Assembly (NCBI GenBank): GCA_035638575.1
Contig: DASQZT010000183.1
Span: 49,276 to 113,275, forward strand
Direction: 5' to 3'
Length of the DNA stretch: 64,000 bases
Origin: DASQZT01 sp035638575
GTDB taxonomy: Bacteria; Acidobacteriota; Terriglobia; Bryobacterales; Bryobacteraceae
Positions 51,881 to 61,951 of the stretch are shown here, in pieces. The notes under the pieces were generated by a model. The model saw only the letters and a program-made list of their open reading frames with translations. It was not told the origin of the DNA and did not search any database. Every line of letters begins with the position of its first letter. Within the stretch, counting starts at the first letter, position 1. Both the position numbers and the translations under genes were made by a program.

Positions 51881-52168
51881 ATGCAACTGAGTGTCAACAA
51901 CAACAACCAGCCGGAAGCCGTTTCCGCCACGCTGATTGACCTTCGCCGGGGCGACGCCGCCATCCTGGACGGCATCGACCTGCCTGGGGAAGACGCTCGC
52001 CGTCTCATGGAACTCGGGTTTTTACCCGGCGCTCGCGTCACCGCCGGCCAAAGCGCCCCTGGGGGCGACCCGCGCGTCTTCCAGGTGGACGGTTCGGAAA
52101 TCGCGCTCCGGCGCGAAACCGCAAGGCGCTTGAAGGTTCATGTGGAGAACCCGTCGAGGAAGCGATGA
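51881..52168 (+). CDS. feoA: FeoA-like ferrous iron transport accessory protein
   Basis: SH3-like FeoA protein, 95 aa: TLIDLRRGDAAILDGIDLPG, RLMELGFLPGARVTAGQSAP and FQVDGSEIALRRETARRLKV. FeoA supports FeoB in Fe(II) uptake. About 15 extra N-terminal residues (QLSVNNNNQPEAVS) are non-conserved. The stop overlaps feoB by ATGA. Confidence 0.88.
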   Translation: MQLSVNNNNQPEAVSATLIDLRRGDAAILDGIDLPGEDARRLMELGFLPGARVTAGQSAPGGDPRVFQVDGSEIALRRETARRLKVHVENPSRKR

Positions 52169-54054
52169 GCGAGTGCAGCGACTGCCACGGGTGCGGAACC
52201 GCCGTTCTGGAATTTCCACGCCCGGCCTCCGCGCCCAAGGCAGTAGCGCTCATCGGCCCTCCCAATTCCGGTAAGACGACCCTGTTCAACCGCCTCACCG
52301 GCCTCCGTCAGAAGGTTGCGAATTTCCCCGGAGTGACGGTCGAGCAGCACACCGGCATCGTCGAACTTCCGGACGGCCGCACCCTCCGGGCGATCGACCT
52401 TCCGGGGGTGTACAGCCTGTCGCCGCGCTCCGAAGACGAGCAGATCGCGCACGACGTGCTCACCGGCAAGCGGCACGACACGCCGAAACCGGAAGCCATC
52501 CTGCTGGTGCTGGATTCCACAAACCTGAGCCGGCATCTGATGCTGGCCGCCCCCATTCTGTCGCTGGGCGTTCCCACGCTGGTCCTGTTGAACATGGCGG
52601 ACGACCTGCGCAACCGCGGCGGCAAGATCGACCTGGCGGCGCTCTCCAGGGAATTGGGCGCGCCGGTGGCGCTTATCAGCGCCCGCCAGGGCGAGGGCAT
52701 TGGCCAGGTGTTCGACTTTCTGGCCAGCACCATGTCCAAGCCTTCGCCGAAAGAACTGCCGGTCCTGCAGGACGTGCCCAAGTGCCGCGCCTGGGCTGGC
52801 CGCGTCAGCGGGCAGGCCGCCTACCGCCCGCCGCTTCCACCCACCTGGACCCGGCGCCTCGATGCCGTGCTCCTCCACCCGGTAGCTGGACCGCTGGTGT
52901 TCCTGGCGGTGGTGGTCGCGGTCTTTCAAGCCATCTTCGATTACGTCACGCCCCTGATGGACGGGGTGAAGTGGCTGTTCGCCGTTACTGGCAACTGGAT
53001 TGCATCTGCGCTGCCGCCCTCGCTGCTCCGGTCCCTGTTGATCGACGGGGTGTGGAAGGGCGTGGGGTCGGTAATCGTCTTCCTGCCGCAGGTGATGCTG
53101 CTCTTCCTGTTCATCGGGATTCTGGAGGACTCCGGTTACCTGGCCCGTGCGGCCCTCATCGCCGACCGCACCATGGCGCGCTTCGGCCTGCAGGGCAAGT
53201 CGTTCATCCCGCTGCTCTCGGCCTACGCCTGCGCGGTGCCGGCCATCATGTCGACCCGCACCATCGAAAACAAGCGCGACCGCACCGCCACGATTCTCAT
53301 CGCGCCCTTCATGACCTGCTCGGCGCGGTTCCCCGTCTACACCCTGATCGTGGCGGCTTTTGTGCCCAACCAACCGCTGCTGGGACACGCGCTGGGCACG
53401 CGGACGGTGGCCATGATCGGGCTCTACGCGCTGGGCTTTCTGGTCGCGGTGGCCACCGCGCGCCTTTTGAAGTCTTCCATTCTGCGGAGCGCGCGCACGC
53501 CGTTCCTGCTGGAGATGCCCTCCTACCGCTGGCCGACCTTGCAGTCGCTGGGGCTGCGGCTCTATGATCGCTCGAAGGTCTTCCTGCGCCGGGCGGGCAC
53601 GGTGATTCTGCTGGTCACCGTCATCCTGTGGATCTCCGCGCACGTCCCGTTCACCAACGGTCATCCGCCGGCCATCGAGAACAGCCTGGCCGGAACCATC
53701 GGCCGCACCATCGAACCGGCCATCAAGCCGCTCGGTTTCAACTGGAAGATCGGCATCGGACTGATCACCTCGTTCGCCGCGCGCGAAACGATTATCGCCT
53801 CGCTCGGCTCGATCTACGGCATGGACAATCCCGGCGAGAACAACGTGGACCTGCAAAAGGCGCTGCATCGCGACCTCACACCGGGCGGCGCGGTGGCGCT
53901 GCTGATCTTCTTCGCCTTCGCCATGCAGTGCGTCTCGACCATCGCGGTGGTCCGCCGCGAGACCGGCGGCTGGAAGTGGCCGGCGTTCCAGTTCGCCTAT
54001 ATGAGCGTCCTGGCGTACGTAGGGTCGTTCCTCGCCGCGCACATCATCCGGTAG
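52165..54054 (+). CDS. feoB: FeoB ferrous iron transporter
   Basis: Membrane Fe(II) permease of 629 aa with an N-terminal G domain: GPPNSGKTTLFNRLTG (G1), a DLPG-type G3 (AIDLPGVYSLSPRSEDE), and LLNMADDLRNRGG (NxxD-type G4). Gate-type membrane blocks include LLSAYACAVPAIMSTRTIEN, MTCSARFPVYTLIVAAF and LITSFAARETIIASLGSIYG. It is shorter than E. coli FeoB (773) because of a smaller linker and C-terminus. The N-terminus has three cysteines (CSDCHGCG) that could bind metal. No FeoC follows; the end overlaps a convergent permease gene by 11 bases. Confidence 0.93.
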   Translation: MSECSDCHGCGTAVLEFPRPASAPKAVALIGPPNSGKTTLFNRLTGLRQKVANFPGVTVEQHTGIVELPDGRTLRAIDLPGVYSLSPRSEDEQIAHDVLTGKRHDTPKPEAILLVLDSTNLSRHLMLAAPILSLGVPTLVLLNMADDLRNRGGKIDLAALSRELGAPVALISARQGEGIGQVFDFLASTMSKPSPKELPVLQDVPKCRAWAGRVSGQAAYRPPLPPTWTRRLDAVLLHPVAGPLVFLAVVVAVFQAIFDYVTPLMDGVKWLFAVTGNWIASALPPSLLRSLLIDGVWKGVGSVIVFLPQVMLLFLFIGILEDSGYLARAALIADRTMARFGLQGKSFIPLLSAYACAVPAIMSTRTIENKRDRTATILIAPFMTCSARFPVYTLIVAAFVPNQPLLGHALGTRTVAMIGLYALGFLVAVATARLLKSSILRSARTPFLLEMPSYRWPTLQSLGLRLYDRSKVFLRRAGTVILLVTVILWISAHVPFTNGHPPAIENSLAGTIGRTIEPAIKPLGFNWKIGIGLITSFAARETIIASLGSIYGMDNPGENNVDLQKALHRDLTPGGAVALLIFFAFAMQCVSTIAVVRRETGGWKWPAFQFAYMSVLAYVGSFLAAHIIR

Positions 54055-55069
54055 CCGCACCGCCTGCAATGCCCGTGCCATCCAGCGCGCGGCCGAACCA
54101 CCACGTGGACCAGGCGTAAGCCACCACCGAGGGCGCGAGCATGAGCGGATGCGCATGGACTGACGCCGCCATCGCTGCCATCACCGCCACCTGAAAAATG
54201 CTGCTGCCGAACGAGGTTCCGGTGGAGAATCGCCAGCGCGTCTGCCGGCGGTAACGATTCACCGAGCCATGATGTCCCATCCCCAGCGCCGCCAGCGCCG
54301 CTGCCAGGCCGCTCAGGGGCGCCAAGGGCAGGGTCAGCAGCAGGGCCGCCAACAGGAACACCGCGTCTTTGGCGGCCAGCAACTGCCAGCCCGGGATCGG
54401 CAGGAGGCGATAACGCGTCAAGCCGCCCTCGCCATCCAGTCCGAACAGCGTTTGCGCGCACGTCGAGAGCGCCAGCATGACGGCGATCGTCATGGGCAGG
54501 AACGCCTCGGGCGGCAGCAGTCCCGCTGCACGCCAGGCGAGTCCGGCCGCGCCCAGCACCAGCGCGGTGTAGAAATCGAGAGTCGAGAGCGTCTCCCGCA
54601 GGTTCTTGCGGATCAACTGATCCAACGGGCCCGGAAAATGCGGCAGGCGGCGCCACATGCCTTTCGGCGCGCCGGGGAGCGACGGCGCCACGAACCCGAT
54701 GGCGAAGATCGCGGCGGCCAGGGCGCACAAGCCCAGCGACACGTTCTTCCACAATGCCAGGGCCGCGAGGAGCCAGGTGACCGGATTGAGCCACGGGCTC
54801 AGGATCCGCAACAGCCGGCGTTCGCCTTTGGCGAGCGGCCAGATGGCCAGCCTCTCGGCAGGGATGGCGCGCAGCGGGTCGGCGCTCAACGGAATGAAGA
54901 GGACCAGCCCGATGATGAGATTGAGCGCCGCGAACATTCCCGGATCTTTGAAGAAGAGGAACACCACGCTGACCACAAAAAGATTGTTCCCGGCGAATGA
55001 TCCCACCGATTCGAGACCGCGGCGGACCGCCGTCGCGAGCGCGCCGAGGATGGTCAGAACCCGAGCCAT
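54044..55069 (-). CDS. ABC-2-like transporter membrane protein
   Basis: Polytopic protein of 341 aa with about eight hydrophobic helices and few charged residues, encoded directly after an ABC ATPase (16-base overlap). No family motif is clear; position and topology make it the permease half of an exporter. The charged loop LPHFPGPLDQLIRKNLRETL lies between helices and could contact the ATPase. ATG 55069 is chosen over a longer frame that would run through the ATPase gene. Confidence 0.7.
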   Translation of the reverse strand: MARVLTILGALATAVRRGLESVGSFAGNNLFVVSVVFLFFKDPGMFAALNLIIGLVLFIPLSADPLRAIPAERLAIWPLAKGERRLLRILSPWLNPVTWLLAALALWKNVSLGLCALAAAIFAIGFVAPSLPGAPKGMWRRLPHFPGPLDQLIRKNLRETLSTLDFYTALVLGAAGLAWRAAGLLPPEAFLPMTIAVMLALSTCAQTLFGLDGEGGLTRYRLLPIPGWQLLAAKDAVFLLAALLLTLPLAPLSGLAAALAALGMGHHGSVNRYRRQTRWRFSTGTSFGSSIFQVAVMAAMAASVHAHPLMLAPSVVAYAWSTWWFGRALDGTGIAGGAATG

Positions 55070-55788
55070 TCCAGTTGCTCCGAAATCGGGGGCTCGGCCA
55101 GTTCGAGATATAGATCCTCGAGCGAGCGCGGCAACTCTTCCGCGGTCGAGTTCCACACCATGCGCCCGCCGCGAATCATCACGAACTGGTGGGCGATGCG
55201 CTCGGCGGCCGGAAGAATGTGCGAGGTGAGGAACACGGTAATGCCGCGCGCCGCCGCGGACACCAGTAGCTCGTGCATGATCTTCGAAGTCACCGGGTCG
55301 ATGGCTTCGAACGGCTCATCCAGGAAGAGCACTTCCGGGTTGGGCATCAGCGCCATGGCAAACGCGGTCTTCTTGCGCATGCCGTGCGAGCAGTGGCTCG
55401 CGAAGGTGTTGCGGCCGTCCACCAGGCTCAGCACGCGCAGCAGTTGCGCGGTGCGCACGCGCGTCGCGCCGGCGGTCAACCCGTACACCCGCCCGGTGAG
55501 CAGCAGGTGCTCCTCCACGGTCAAATCGTCGAACAGGCCCAGGTTCTCGGGCAGCACTCCGGTTCTGCGCCTGGCGGCAAGGGGCTCGCGGACCACGTCG
55601 ATTCCACAGACGGCGGCCTCGCCGGAGGTGGGCGCGAGCAGTCCCGCCAGCATCTTGACCGTGGTCGATTTTCCGGCGCCGTTGGGTCCCAGAAAGGCGC
55701 AGATCTTCCCTCTAGCGACTTCCAGGGTGAGGCCATGGACCGCGGTAACGGAGCCGAAGCGTTTGGTGAGTTCCCGGCAAGAGATCAC
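55054..55788 (-). CDS. ABC transporter ATP-binding protein
   Basis: ATPase of 244 aa, GTG start at 55788. Walker A is GPNGAGKST, the Q-loop region VLPENLGLFDDLTVEEHL, the signature SHGMRKKTAFAMAL (LSGGQ changed to SHGMR), Walker B EVLFLDEP and H-loop LTSHIL. It resembles the CcmA/DrrA group of ABC-2 exporters. It is coupled to the permease downstream by a 16-base overlap. The cargo is unknown. Confidence 0.88.
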   Translation of the reverse strand: MISCRELTKRFGSVTAVHGLTLEVARGKICAFLGPNGAGKSTTVKMLAGLLAPTSGEAAVCGIDVVREPLAARRRTGVLPENLGLFDDLTVEEHLLLTGRVYGLTAGATRVRTAQLLRVLSLVDGRNTFASHCSHGMRKKTAFAMALMPNPEVLFLDEPFEAIDPVTSKIMHELLVSAAARGITVFLTSHILPAAERIAHQFVMIRGGRMVWNSTAEELPRSLEDLYLELAEPPISEQLEWLGF

Positions 55789-55834
55789 ACGACCATTGTG
55801 GCGCGGAGCGGCGGTTTGTGCGCGTACGCGAGCC

Positions 55835-57328
55835 CTATCGGTCCGGGCGAGGTGTTTCCTCGCTGCCCACTTCGTCGGACAGTTTCCGGCCCACGGCTTC
55901 CTGAAACACGGTGGCGAAGAAATCGCGCGAGGCCGGCGAGCAACCGATGTGCAGGTTGTCGGTGCCCTCCTGGACGAATCCCAGGTAGCCTGCCCAGCCA
56001 AGATCGCTCAGCACAAACCGCAGGCACTCGAGTTCTCCCGGCGGCAGGACGGAGTAGTCGACGTCGAAGACTTGCCCCGAGGAGTGCCAGACGGCCTCGC
56101 GCCCGGCCAACTGCCGTGCCCGGTCTTCCGGTTCGACCAGCGAGGTGACCGGAAGCGGCTCGAATCTCTCGCCCCTGGGGTTCAGCTCGTCGAACAGGCG
56201 CCGCGTTTCGTAAGCGATGTAGGTCAGAGTGCCGACGGCCGCGGGCGATGCCTCCCAGAAGCGGTCCGCGCCGGAAGCGGAATCCGCCGGGACGTTCAGC
56301 CGGTAGCCGAAATACTCCGGCCGGTCGATGGCCTTCACCAGGCGTTTGCCCAGGTCCGCGCGAATGTCTTCGGGACTCCGGAAAATCAGGTCGTCGCGCT
56401 TCAGCCAGACCGCCAGGCGGTGCGGCGCGCGGGCGGAGGACTGTAGCCCGCTGGTGTACTGCTCGGAGAGCGCGTTGAACGCCTCGGGATCGCGCCGGTA
56501 GAGCGCCAGCAACTGCTCCGCGCGCATCACCCGGAAATAATAAGTGGGCGAATAGTCGCGCTGCATCTCCTGCTGGATGGCCTCGTACAACTCGCGGTTC
56601 CACGCCGGATTCGAGGAGAAGAACATGCGGGGGACGGTGATCTCGCCGCTGGGGATGCCGCGCGCTCTCCGCGTAAGTTCCAGCATTTCGGTCACGCAGC
56701 CTTGGCCGCAGTGGTATGCGAAGATGGCCCAGTCGCGCCCGCCGAACTTTTGTTCCAGGAATGCCAGGTATCTCGCCGCGGCGGGGACGGCGCGCTCCGG
56801 AACCATGCGGTCGTCGCGCGCGGTGACGACGTAGGGAGTCCGGTGCGTCACGGTCTGATACTTCGGCTTCTTGCCTTTGCCGGTCACCCGCACGCGCTCG
56901 CGTGTCACTTTGTACCGCGTGGCCATCACCACACGCAGCCCCATGCTGCGGGCGGTGGCCGCCGAGATCTGCATGATGCCTTTCGGTCCGGTGGGGCTCT
57001 CGGCCTTGGAATCGCCCCAGCTTTCCACGTACGCGATGGCCTCCAGCGTCTCCACCGGAAAGCCGCTATGCAGTGAAGCCGATCGAAACAGCGACTGAAG
57101 CTTGGTGCTGGTGATGCGCTTCGCGCCCGGCACGGCCAGAGACTCGCGCATGATGCCGAAGGTTTGCGACTGGATCATGAGGTCCGTGCGGACCGCCAGC
57201 AGTTCGCCGGAGATATCGTCGCGCTCCACTCCGATTCCGGATACGCGATGCGCCGGAGTGAAATAATCCGGGGAGCCGGCCTGACCCAGTGGCACCAGGC
57301 TCAGGAAGAAAAGTGACGCGAGTTTCAT
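55835..57328 (-). CDS. Secreted lytic transglycosylase (SLT domain)
   Basis: Exported muramidase-like protein, 497 aa. Signal peptide about 1-17 (LFFLSLVPLGQA). The SLT domain (about 90-210) has the catalytic glutamate in AIAYVESWGDSKAESP, the GIMQISAATARSMGL block and a later FAYHCGQGCVTEML. The domain contains an insert rich in basic residues (KVTRERVRVTGKGKKPKY). The C-terminal 250 residues are unfamiliar, with HSSGQVFDVDY and LGFVQEGTDNLHIG. It would cleave peptidoglycan glycan strands in the periplasm. ATG 57328 or 57340 can serve as start. Confidence 0.82.
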   Translation of the reverse strand: MKLASLFFLSLVPLGQAGSPDYFTPAHRVSGIGVERDDISGELLAVRTDLMIQSQTFGIMRESLAVPGAKRITSTKLQSLFRSASLHSGFPVETLEAIAYVESWGDSKAESPTGPKGIMQISAATARSMGLRVVMATRYKVTRERVRVTGKGKKPKYQTVTHRTPYVVTARDDRMVPERAVPAAARYLAFLEQKFGGRDWAIFAYHCGQGCVTEMLELTRRARGIPSGEITVPRMFFSSNPAWNRELYEAIQQEMQRDYSPTYYFRVMRAEQLLALYRRDPEAFNALSEQYTSGLQSSARAPHRLAVWLKRDDLIFRSPEDIRADLGKRLVKAIDRPEYFGYRLNVPADSASGADRFWEASPAAVGTLTYIAYETRRLFDELNPRGERFEPLPVTSLVEPEDRARQLAGREAVWHSSGQVFDVDYSVLPPGELECLRFVLSDLGWAGYLGFVQEGTDNLHIGCSPASRDFFATVFQEAVGRKLSDEVGSEETPRPDR

Positions 57329-57462
57329 CCCTGAGAACATTTTAGCCTGAGAATGGCATTTCAAGCCGCATTTCTTTTGACGTGCCCGGTCCTGCGGCGG
57401 ATACGCGCAAAGTCGAGTGGCGGGACCTCGCGGCCCTCGGAAGCAACAGCCGGAGGGTGGAG

Positions 57463-58071
<609 letters not shown>

Positions 58072-58147
58072 GCCTGGCTATTAGGAACCTTAGTCCTTCT
58101 ATTATAATGGCTTCCGGGACGTCGTAGAAGCCTGCCCAAAATACCGC

Positions 58148-59443
58148 ATGCAGGAAGGTTACCTGGTTCCGCTGCTGCTGAAGCTCGGCGTGATGGCTTC
58201 GATCGCCAGCGTGCTGGCGCGTTCGAACACATTCAAATCGATGCTGATGCGCGAAAACCGCACCATGAATCAGCGGGTAGTGCTGGCTCTGTGGCTTTCC
58301 ATCGTCTTCGGCGTCGGGGTGTCGATTCGCGTTTTGGGGCGTCCGGATTATCAGCCGGCCGATCTCGGGCTGGAAGGCAGCCTGCTGGCCGGCATCATCG
58401 GCGGGTACGTGACCGGCCTGCTCTCCGGGATCGTCATCTCGCTGCCGGCGATGTTTCACGGCGAACATCCGATGATGCCCCTGCTGGCGGGCGTGGGCGT
58501 GCTGGGCGGGCTGCTGCGCGATTTTGCTCCGGCCACGGAGGAGGTCTGGCGCTTCTCCCCATTCCTCGATCTGAACATTTACCGGTTTTTCAAGGAGAGC
58601 AAAGACTACCGGCGCACCGCGTTTCACCTGGTTTTCCTGGCGGGCATCCTGGTGGCCGAGGGATTCCGGCACATGTTCGGATTGGCGCCGCGCGTGGCGG
58701 GCCTCCCCGAACCCAACGCGCTGACCACCGTGATCATGTACCTGGCGACGCTTTTCGCGGTGGCCATTCCCCTGAAGATCTGGAACAGCACACGCTACGA
58801 AAAGAAATTCGAGGAGCAGGAGCGGCTGCTGGTGGAAGCGCGCCTGGCGGCGCTCACCAGCCAGATCAACCCCCATTTCCTGTTCAACACGCTGAATTCC
58901 GTTTCGTCGCTGATCCGCACCGATCCCGACCAGGCGCGCGTGATGGTGGTCAAGCTTTCCAAGGTGCTGCGGCGCCTGCTTCGCAAGCATGAGAACTTCA
59001 GCCCGCTGCGCGATGAGCTGAGCTTCATCGAGGATTACCTTTCGATCGAAGTGGTGCGCTTCGGCGAGAAACTCCGGTTCGAAAAAGATGTGGCCAACGA
59101 TACGCTGGACATGCTCGTGCCCAGCATGCTGCTGCAACCGCTGGTGGAGAACTCCATCAAGCATGGTTTAAGCAGTAAAGTAGAAGGTGGCACCATCCGA
59201 ATTCGCGTTCAGCGCAGCGAATCGAAACTGCAGTTGCTGGTGGAGGACGACGGCGTCGGCATTCCCGAAGCGCGGCTGGCCACTCTGTTGGACCAGGGCA
59301 TCGGGGTGAGCAATGTGAACGAACGGCTGAAGGTGCTTTTCGCCAACGAGTATCGCATGTGGATCGACAGTCAACCGGGCAGGGGCACGCGCATTCATAT
59401 CGAGATGCCCGAGTTGCAGACCGACCTGGCGGCCGTTTCATGA
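58148..59443 (+). CDS. LytS-type sensor histidine kinase
   Basis: Membrane kinase of 431 aa with a five- to six-helix N-terminal 5TM-LYT domain (about 5-215, with NRTMNQRVVLALWLSIVFGV and the conserved NxR). A coiled linker, a His_kinase domain (QINPHFLFNTLNSVSSLI, phospho-acceptor His) and an ATPase domain (LVEDDGVGIP, GIGVSNVNERL) follow. LytS relatives sense cell-envelope or pyruvate-like signals through LytTR regulators; no regulator gene is adjacent, so this is an orphan here. Confidence 0.9.
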   Translation: MQEGYLVPLLLKLGVMASIASVLARSNTFKSMLMRENRTMNQRVVLALWLSIVFGVGVSIRVLGRPDYQPADLGLEGSLLAGIIGGYVTGLLSGIVISLPAMFHGEHPMMPLLAGVGVLGGLLRDFAPATEEVWRFSPFLDLNIYRFFKESKDYRRTAFHLVFLAGILVAEGFRHMFGLAPRVAGLPEPNALTTVIMYLATLFAVAIPLKIWNSTRYEKKFEEQERLLVEARLAALTSQINPHFLFNTLNSVSSLIRTDPDQARVMVVKLSKVLRRLLRKHENFSPLRDELSFIEDYLSIEVVRFGEKLRFEKDVANDTLDMLVPSMLLQPLVENSIKHGLSSKVEGGTIRIRVQRSESKLQLLVEDDGVGIPEARLATLLDQGIGVSNVNERLKVLFANEYRMWIDSQPGRGTRIHIEMPELQTDLAAVS

Positions 59444-59467
59444 TTAGAACGGATTGAGGAGATACTT

Positions 59468-60154
59468 TTGAGCAGACTGGAAGAGTCCGTGGGCGCCTGG
59501 CCCGTGAACGGGTTGCCCGCCACACTGGCGGAGAGAACCCGGCGAGTCTACGACCGCTTGTCGGCGGTCTATCCCGTTTCCACCATGCTGTTCCATTCGC
59601 GCGCGCACCGCTGCGCGCTGGAGGCTTCGGGGATTCGCGACGGGATGAAGCTGTTGGAAGTGGCTACCGGCTCGGGAGAGATGTTCCGGCGGCTGGTGCG
59701 CGCCAATGCAGGCGGCGCCACCATCGGAGTGGACCTTTCCCCCAACATGGCCGCGCGCACGCAACGCGCGGCGCGGCGCAAGTTTCCGGCCGCCCAGACG
59801 CACTGCCAGGCGGTGGACGCGCGGCACATGCCGTTCCGCACCGAGACCTTCGATGCGGTCTTCGCCTGTTACCTGCTGGAACTGCTTTCCGGCGACGACA
59901 TCGCGCACACGCTGCGCGAATTCCGGCGGGTGCTGCGCGACCACGGGCGCCTGACCCTGGTGCTGATCGGGCAGAATACGCCCATGTTCAACGCGATCTA
60001 CAAGGTGGTGGGCAAGGTGGCGCCGGCTTTCTGGGGCCGGCAGGTGGAGCAGCGCGTTCCGGAGCTCATCGAGTCCGCCAGGTTCGAAATCGTACAGGAC
60101 CGCATGGTCCGGCAGACGTTTTACCCCTCGCGCGTGCTGGTGGCGCGCAAGTAG
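59468..60154 (+). CDS. Class I methyltransferase (UbiE/MenG-like)
   Basis: SAM-dependent methyltransferase, 228 aa, TTG start with GAGGAG (59456-59461) upstream. Motif I is LLEVATGSGEMFRRLVRANA, motif II IGVDLSPNMAARTQRAAR, and motif III region FDAVFACYLLELLSGDDI. The C-terminus ends FYPSRVLVARK. It is similar to UbiE/MenG, but the quinone-specific hallmarks are not clear. It lies 24 bases after the LytS gene. Confidence 0.8.
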   Translation: MSRLEESVGAWPVNGLPATLAERTRRVYDRLSAVYPVSTMLFHSRAHRCALEASGIRDGMKLLEVATGSGEMFRRLVRANAGGATIGVDLSPNMAARTQRAARRKFPAAQTHCQAVDARHMPFRTETFDAVFACYLLELLSGDDIAHTLREFRRVLRDHGRLTLVLIGQNTPMFNAIYKVVGKVAPAFWGRQVEQRVPELIESARFEIVQDRMVRQTFYPSRVLVARK

Positions 60155-60172
60155 CGCCGGCGAGGTCCCCGG

Positions 60173-60556
60173 CTATTTGGCGCGGGTCAGGTCGAGCTTG
60201 ATCTTGAGCGCCACGCCGTTCTGCGTCCCGTTGACTTCACCTTTCATGTGATCGCCATCGATGGCCATGCCGAAGGTGAAGGATACTTCTTCAGCCTCCA
60301 CCTGGAAAGTCAGCTTCGAGCCATCGAGCTTGCCATTCTGGATGGGGAGCTGGCGATCCTCACTCGGGCCGGCGGTGCCGGTGACACCGGCGCCGGACTG
60401 CTTCAGGATGAAAAGCGCGCTGCCATCGCGGGTCTGCCCGTCTGGAGCCAAAAGCGTCATGCTGCCGGACCAGCGTCCGGTGACATCGATATCCGCGGCA
60501 GAGGCGACGGCCGCGAGGATTAGAGCCAAGAGGAAAGTTTTCACGAGGTTTGACAC
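60173..60556 (-). CDS. Small secreted beta-rich protein, function unknown
   Basis: Protein of 127 aa with signal peptide (FLLALILAAVASAA) and a lipocalin-like or calycin-like strand pattern: DIDVTGRWSGSMTLLAPDGQ, SALFILKQSGAGVTGTAGPS, LTFQVEAEEVSFTF and MKGEVNGTQNGVALKIKL. The N-terminal half resembles the beta domains before the thioredoxin fold in the 43245-44453 protein (GLW/GRW and ILKQSG-like blocks). Four bases after pntB on the same strand. Confidence 0.7.
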   Translation of the reverse strand: MSNLVKTFLLALILAAVASAADIDVTGRWSGSMTLLAPDGQTRDGSALFILKQSGAGVTGTAGPSEDRQLPIQNGKLDGSKLTFQVEAEEVSFTFGMAIDGDHMKGEVNGTQNGVALKIKLDLTRAK

Positions 60557-60559
60557 TGT

Positions 60560-61951
60560 TCACGCCGCCACGCGCGCGGGAAGCTCCTTCAGGATTTCGC
60601 TGACGAAGACTTTGGCGTCGCCGAAAAGCATCAGGGTCTTGGGCATGTAGTAAAGCTCGTTGTCGATGCCGGCGAAACCGGGACTCATCGAGCGCTTGAT
60701 CACCATCACGGTGTGGGCCTTGTCGACGTCGAGGATCGGCATGCCGTAGATGGGGCTGGTGGGATCGGTGCGCGCGGCCGGATTGGTCACGTCGTTGGCG
60801 CCGATCACCAGGGCCACATCGCACTGCGGAAATTCGGAGTTGATGTTGTCCATCTCGTAGAGTCGGTCGTAGGGAATGTCGGCCTCGGCCAGAAGGACGT
60901 TCATATGGCCGGGCATGCGGCCGGCTACGGGGTGGATGGCGAACTTCACATCGATGCCGCGGCGCATGAGCGCATCGTAAAGCTCGCGGATCTTATGCTG
61001 CGCCTGGGCCACCGCCAGGCCGTAACCGGGCACGACGATCACGGTCGAGGCGGCCTCCAGGATGGAAGCGGCCTCTTCCGGGCTGGCGCTGCGCACCGGA
61101 CGCTGGTCGACGGCGTGTTTCGACACCTGGAGCTGGCCGAACGCTCCGAACAGAACGTTGGTGAACGAGCGGTTCATGGCCTTGCACATGATGATCGAAA
61201 GGATCAGGCCGCTCGAGCCATCCAGCGCGCCGGCGATCACGAGCAGTTTGTTATCGAGCGCGAATCCCATGGCGCATGCGGAAAGACCGGCGTAAGAATT
61301 CAGCAAGGCTATGACCGTGGGCATATCGGCGCCGCCGATAGGGATGATCAGCAGGACACCGAAGATCAACGCGAGACCCGAGAAGATGGGGAAGATCCAC
61401 GTGTCGGTCGGCACCAGGATCAGGCGCACACCGAGGCCCGCCGCGACGGTCAGCAGGCACAGGTTGATGAGATTCTGCTTGGGGTAGGTGATGGGGCGGG
61501 AGGGCAGAATCTCCTGCAGCTTGCCCATGGCCATGAGGCTTCCGGTGAAGGTGAGGAAGCCGAGCAGGGTCTCCACCACCAACGCCACCATGGTAAAGCC
61601 GTGCAGTTCGGTGGCGGCGTCGGGCTGGTGCTGGTAGAACTCCGCGGTGCCGACCAGAGCGGCGGCGAGCGCGCCGCAGGCGTGGGACATGGCGGTCCGC
61701 TGCGGGACCGCCGTCATGGGCATGATGTAGGCGATGGGAACACCCACAGCGGAGCCGATGAGGAAGGCGGCGAGAATCCACTGCCAGTTGAGGATCTCGT
61801 GGCTGAGCAGCGTGCCGGCGACCGCCAGCAGCATACCGATTTCGCCCGCGAAAACGCCCCGCCGCGCGGTGGCCGGACCGTTCATCCACTTGAGCGACAG
61901 GACGAACAGCGCCGCCGAGAGGATGTAGATGTAGTTGACCAGGTGTGCCAT
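60560..61951 (-). CDS. pntB: NAD(P) transhydrogenase subunit beta
   Basis: Membrane beta subunit of proton-translocating transhydrogenase, 463 aa, with about nine helices and a C-terminal NADP(H)-binding domain: IVVPGYGLAVAQAQHKI (GYGLAVAQ signature), HPVAGRMPGHMNVLLAEA, ALVIGANDVTNPAAR and VIKRSMSPGFAGIDNELY. Couples H+ entry to NADPH formation. Adjacent to pntAB without gap. Confidence 0.95.
   Translation of the reverse strand: MAHLVNYIYILSAALFVLSLKWMNGPATARRGVFAGEIGMLLAVAGTLLSHEILNWQWILAAFLIGSAVGVPIAYIMPMTAVPQRTAMSHACGALAAALVGTAEFYQHQPDAATELHGFTMVALVVETLLGFLTFTGSLMAMGKLQEILPSRPITYPKQNLINLCLLTVAAGLGVRLILVPTDTWIFPIFSGLALIFGVLLIIPIGGADMPTVIALLNSYAGLSACAMGFALDNKLLVIAGALDGSSGLILSIIMCKAMNRSFTNVLFGAFGQLQVSKHAVDQRPVRSASPEEAASILEAASTVIVVPGYGLAVAQAQHKIRELYDALMRRGIDVKFAIHPVAGRMPGHMNVLLAEADIPYDRLYEMDNINSEFPQCDVALVIGANDVTNPAARTDPTSPIYGMPILDVDKAHTVMVIKRSMSPGFAGIDNELYYMPKTLMLFGDAKVFVSEILKELPARVAA

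Noticed and set aside
52138..54156. Long - strand frame opposite feoB
   Set aside because: Gln/Arg/His-rich shadow sequence; FeoB on the + strand is unambiguous.
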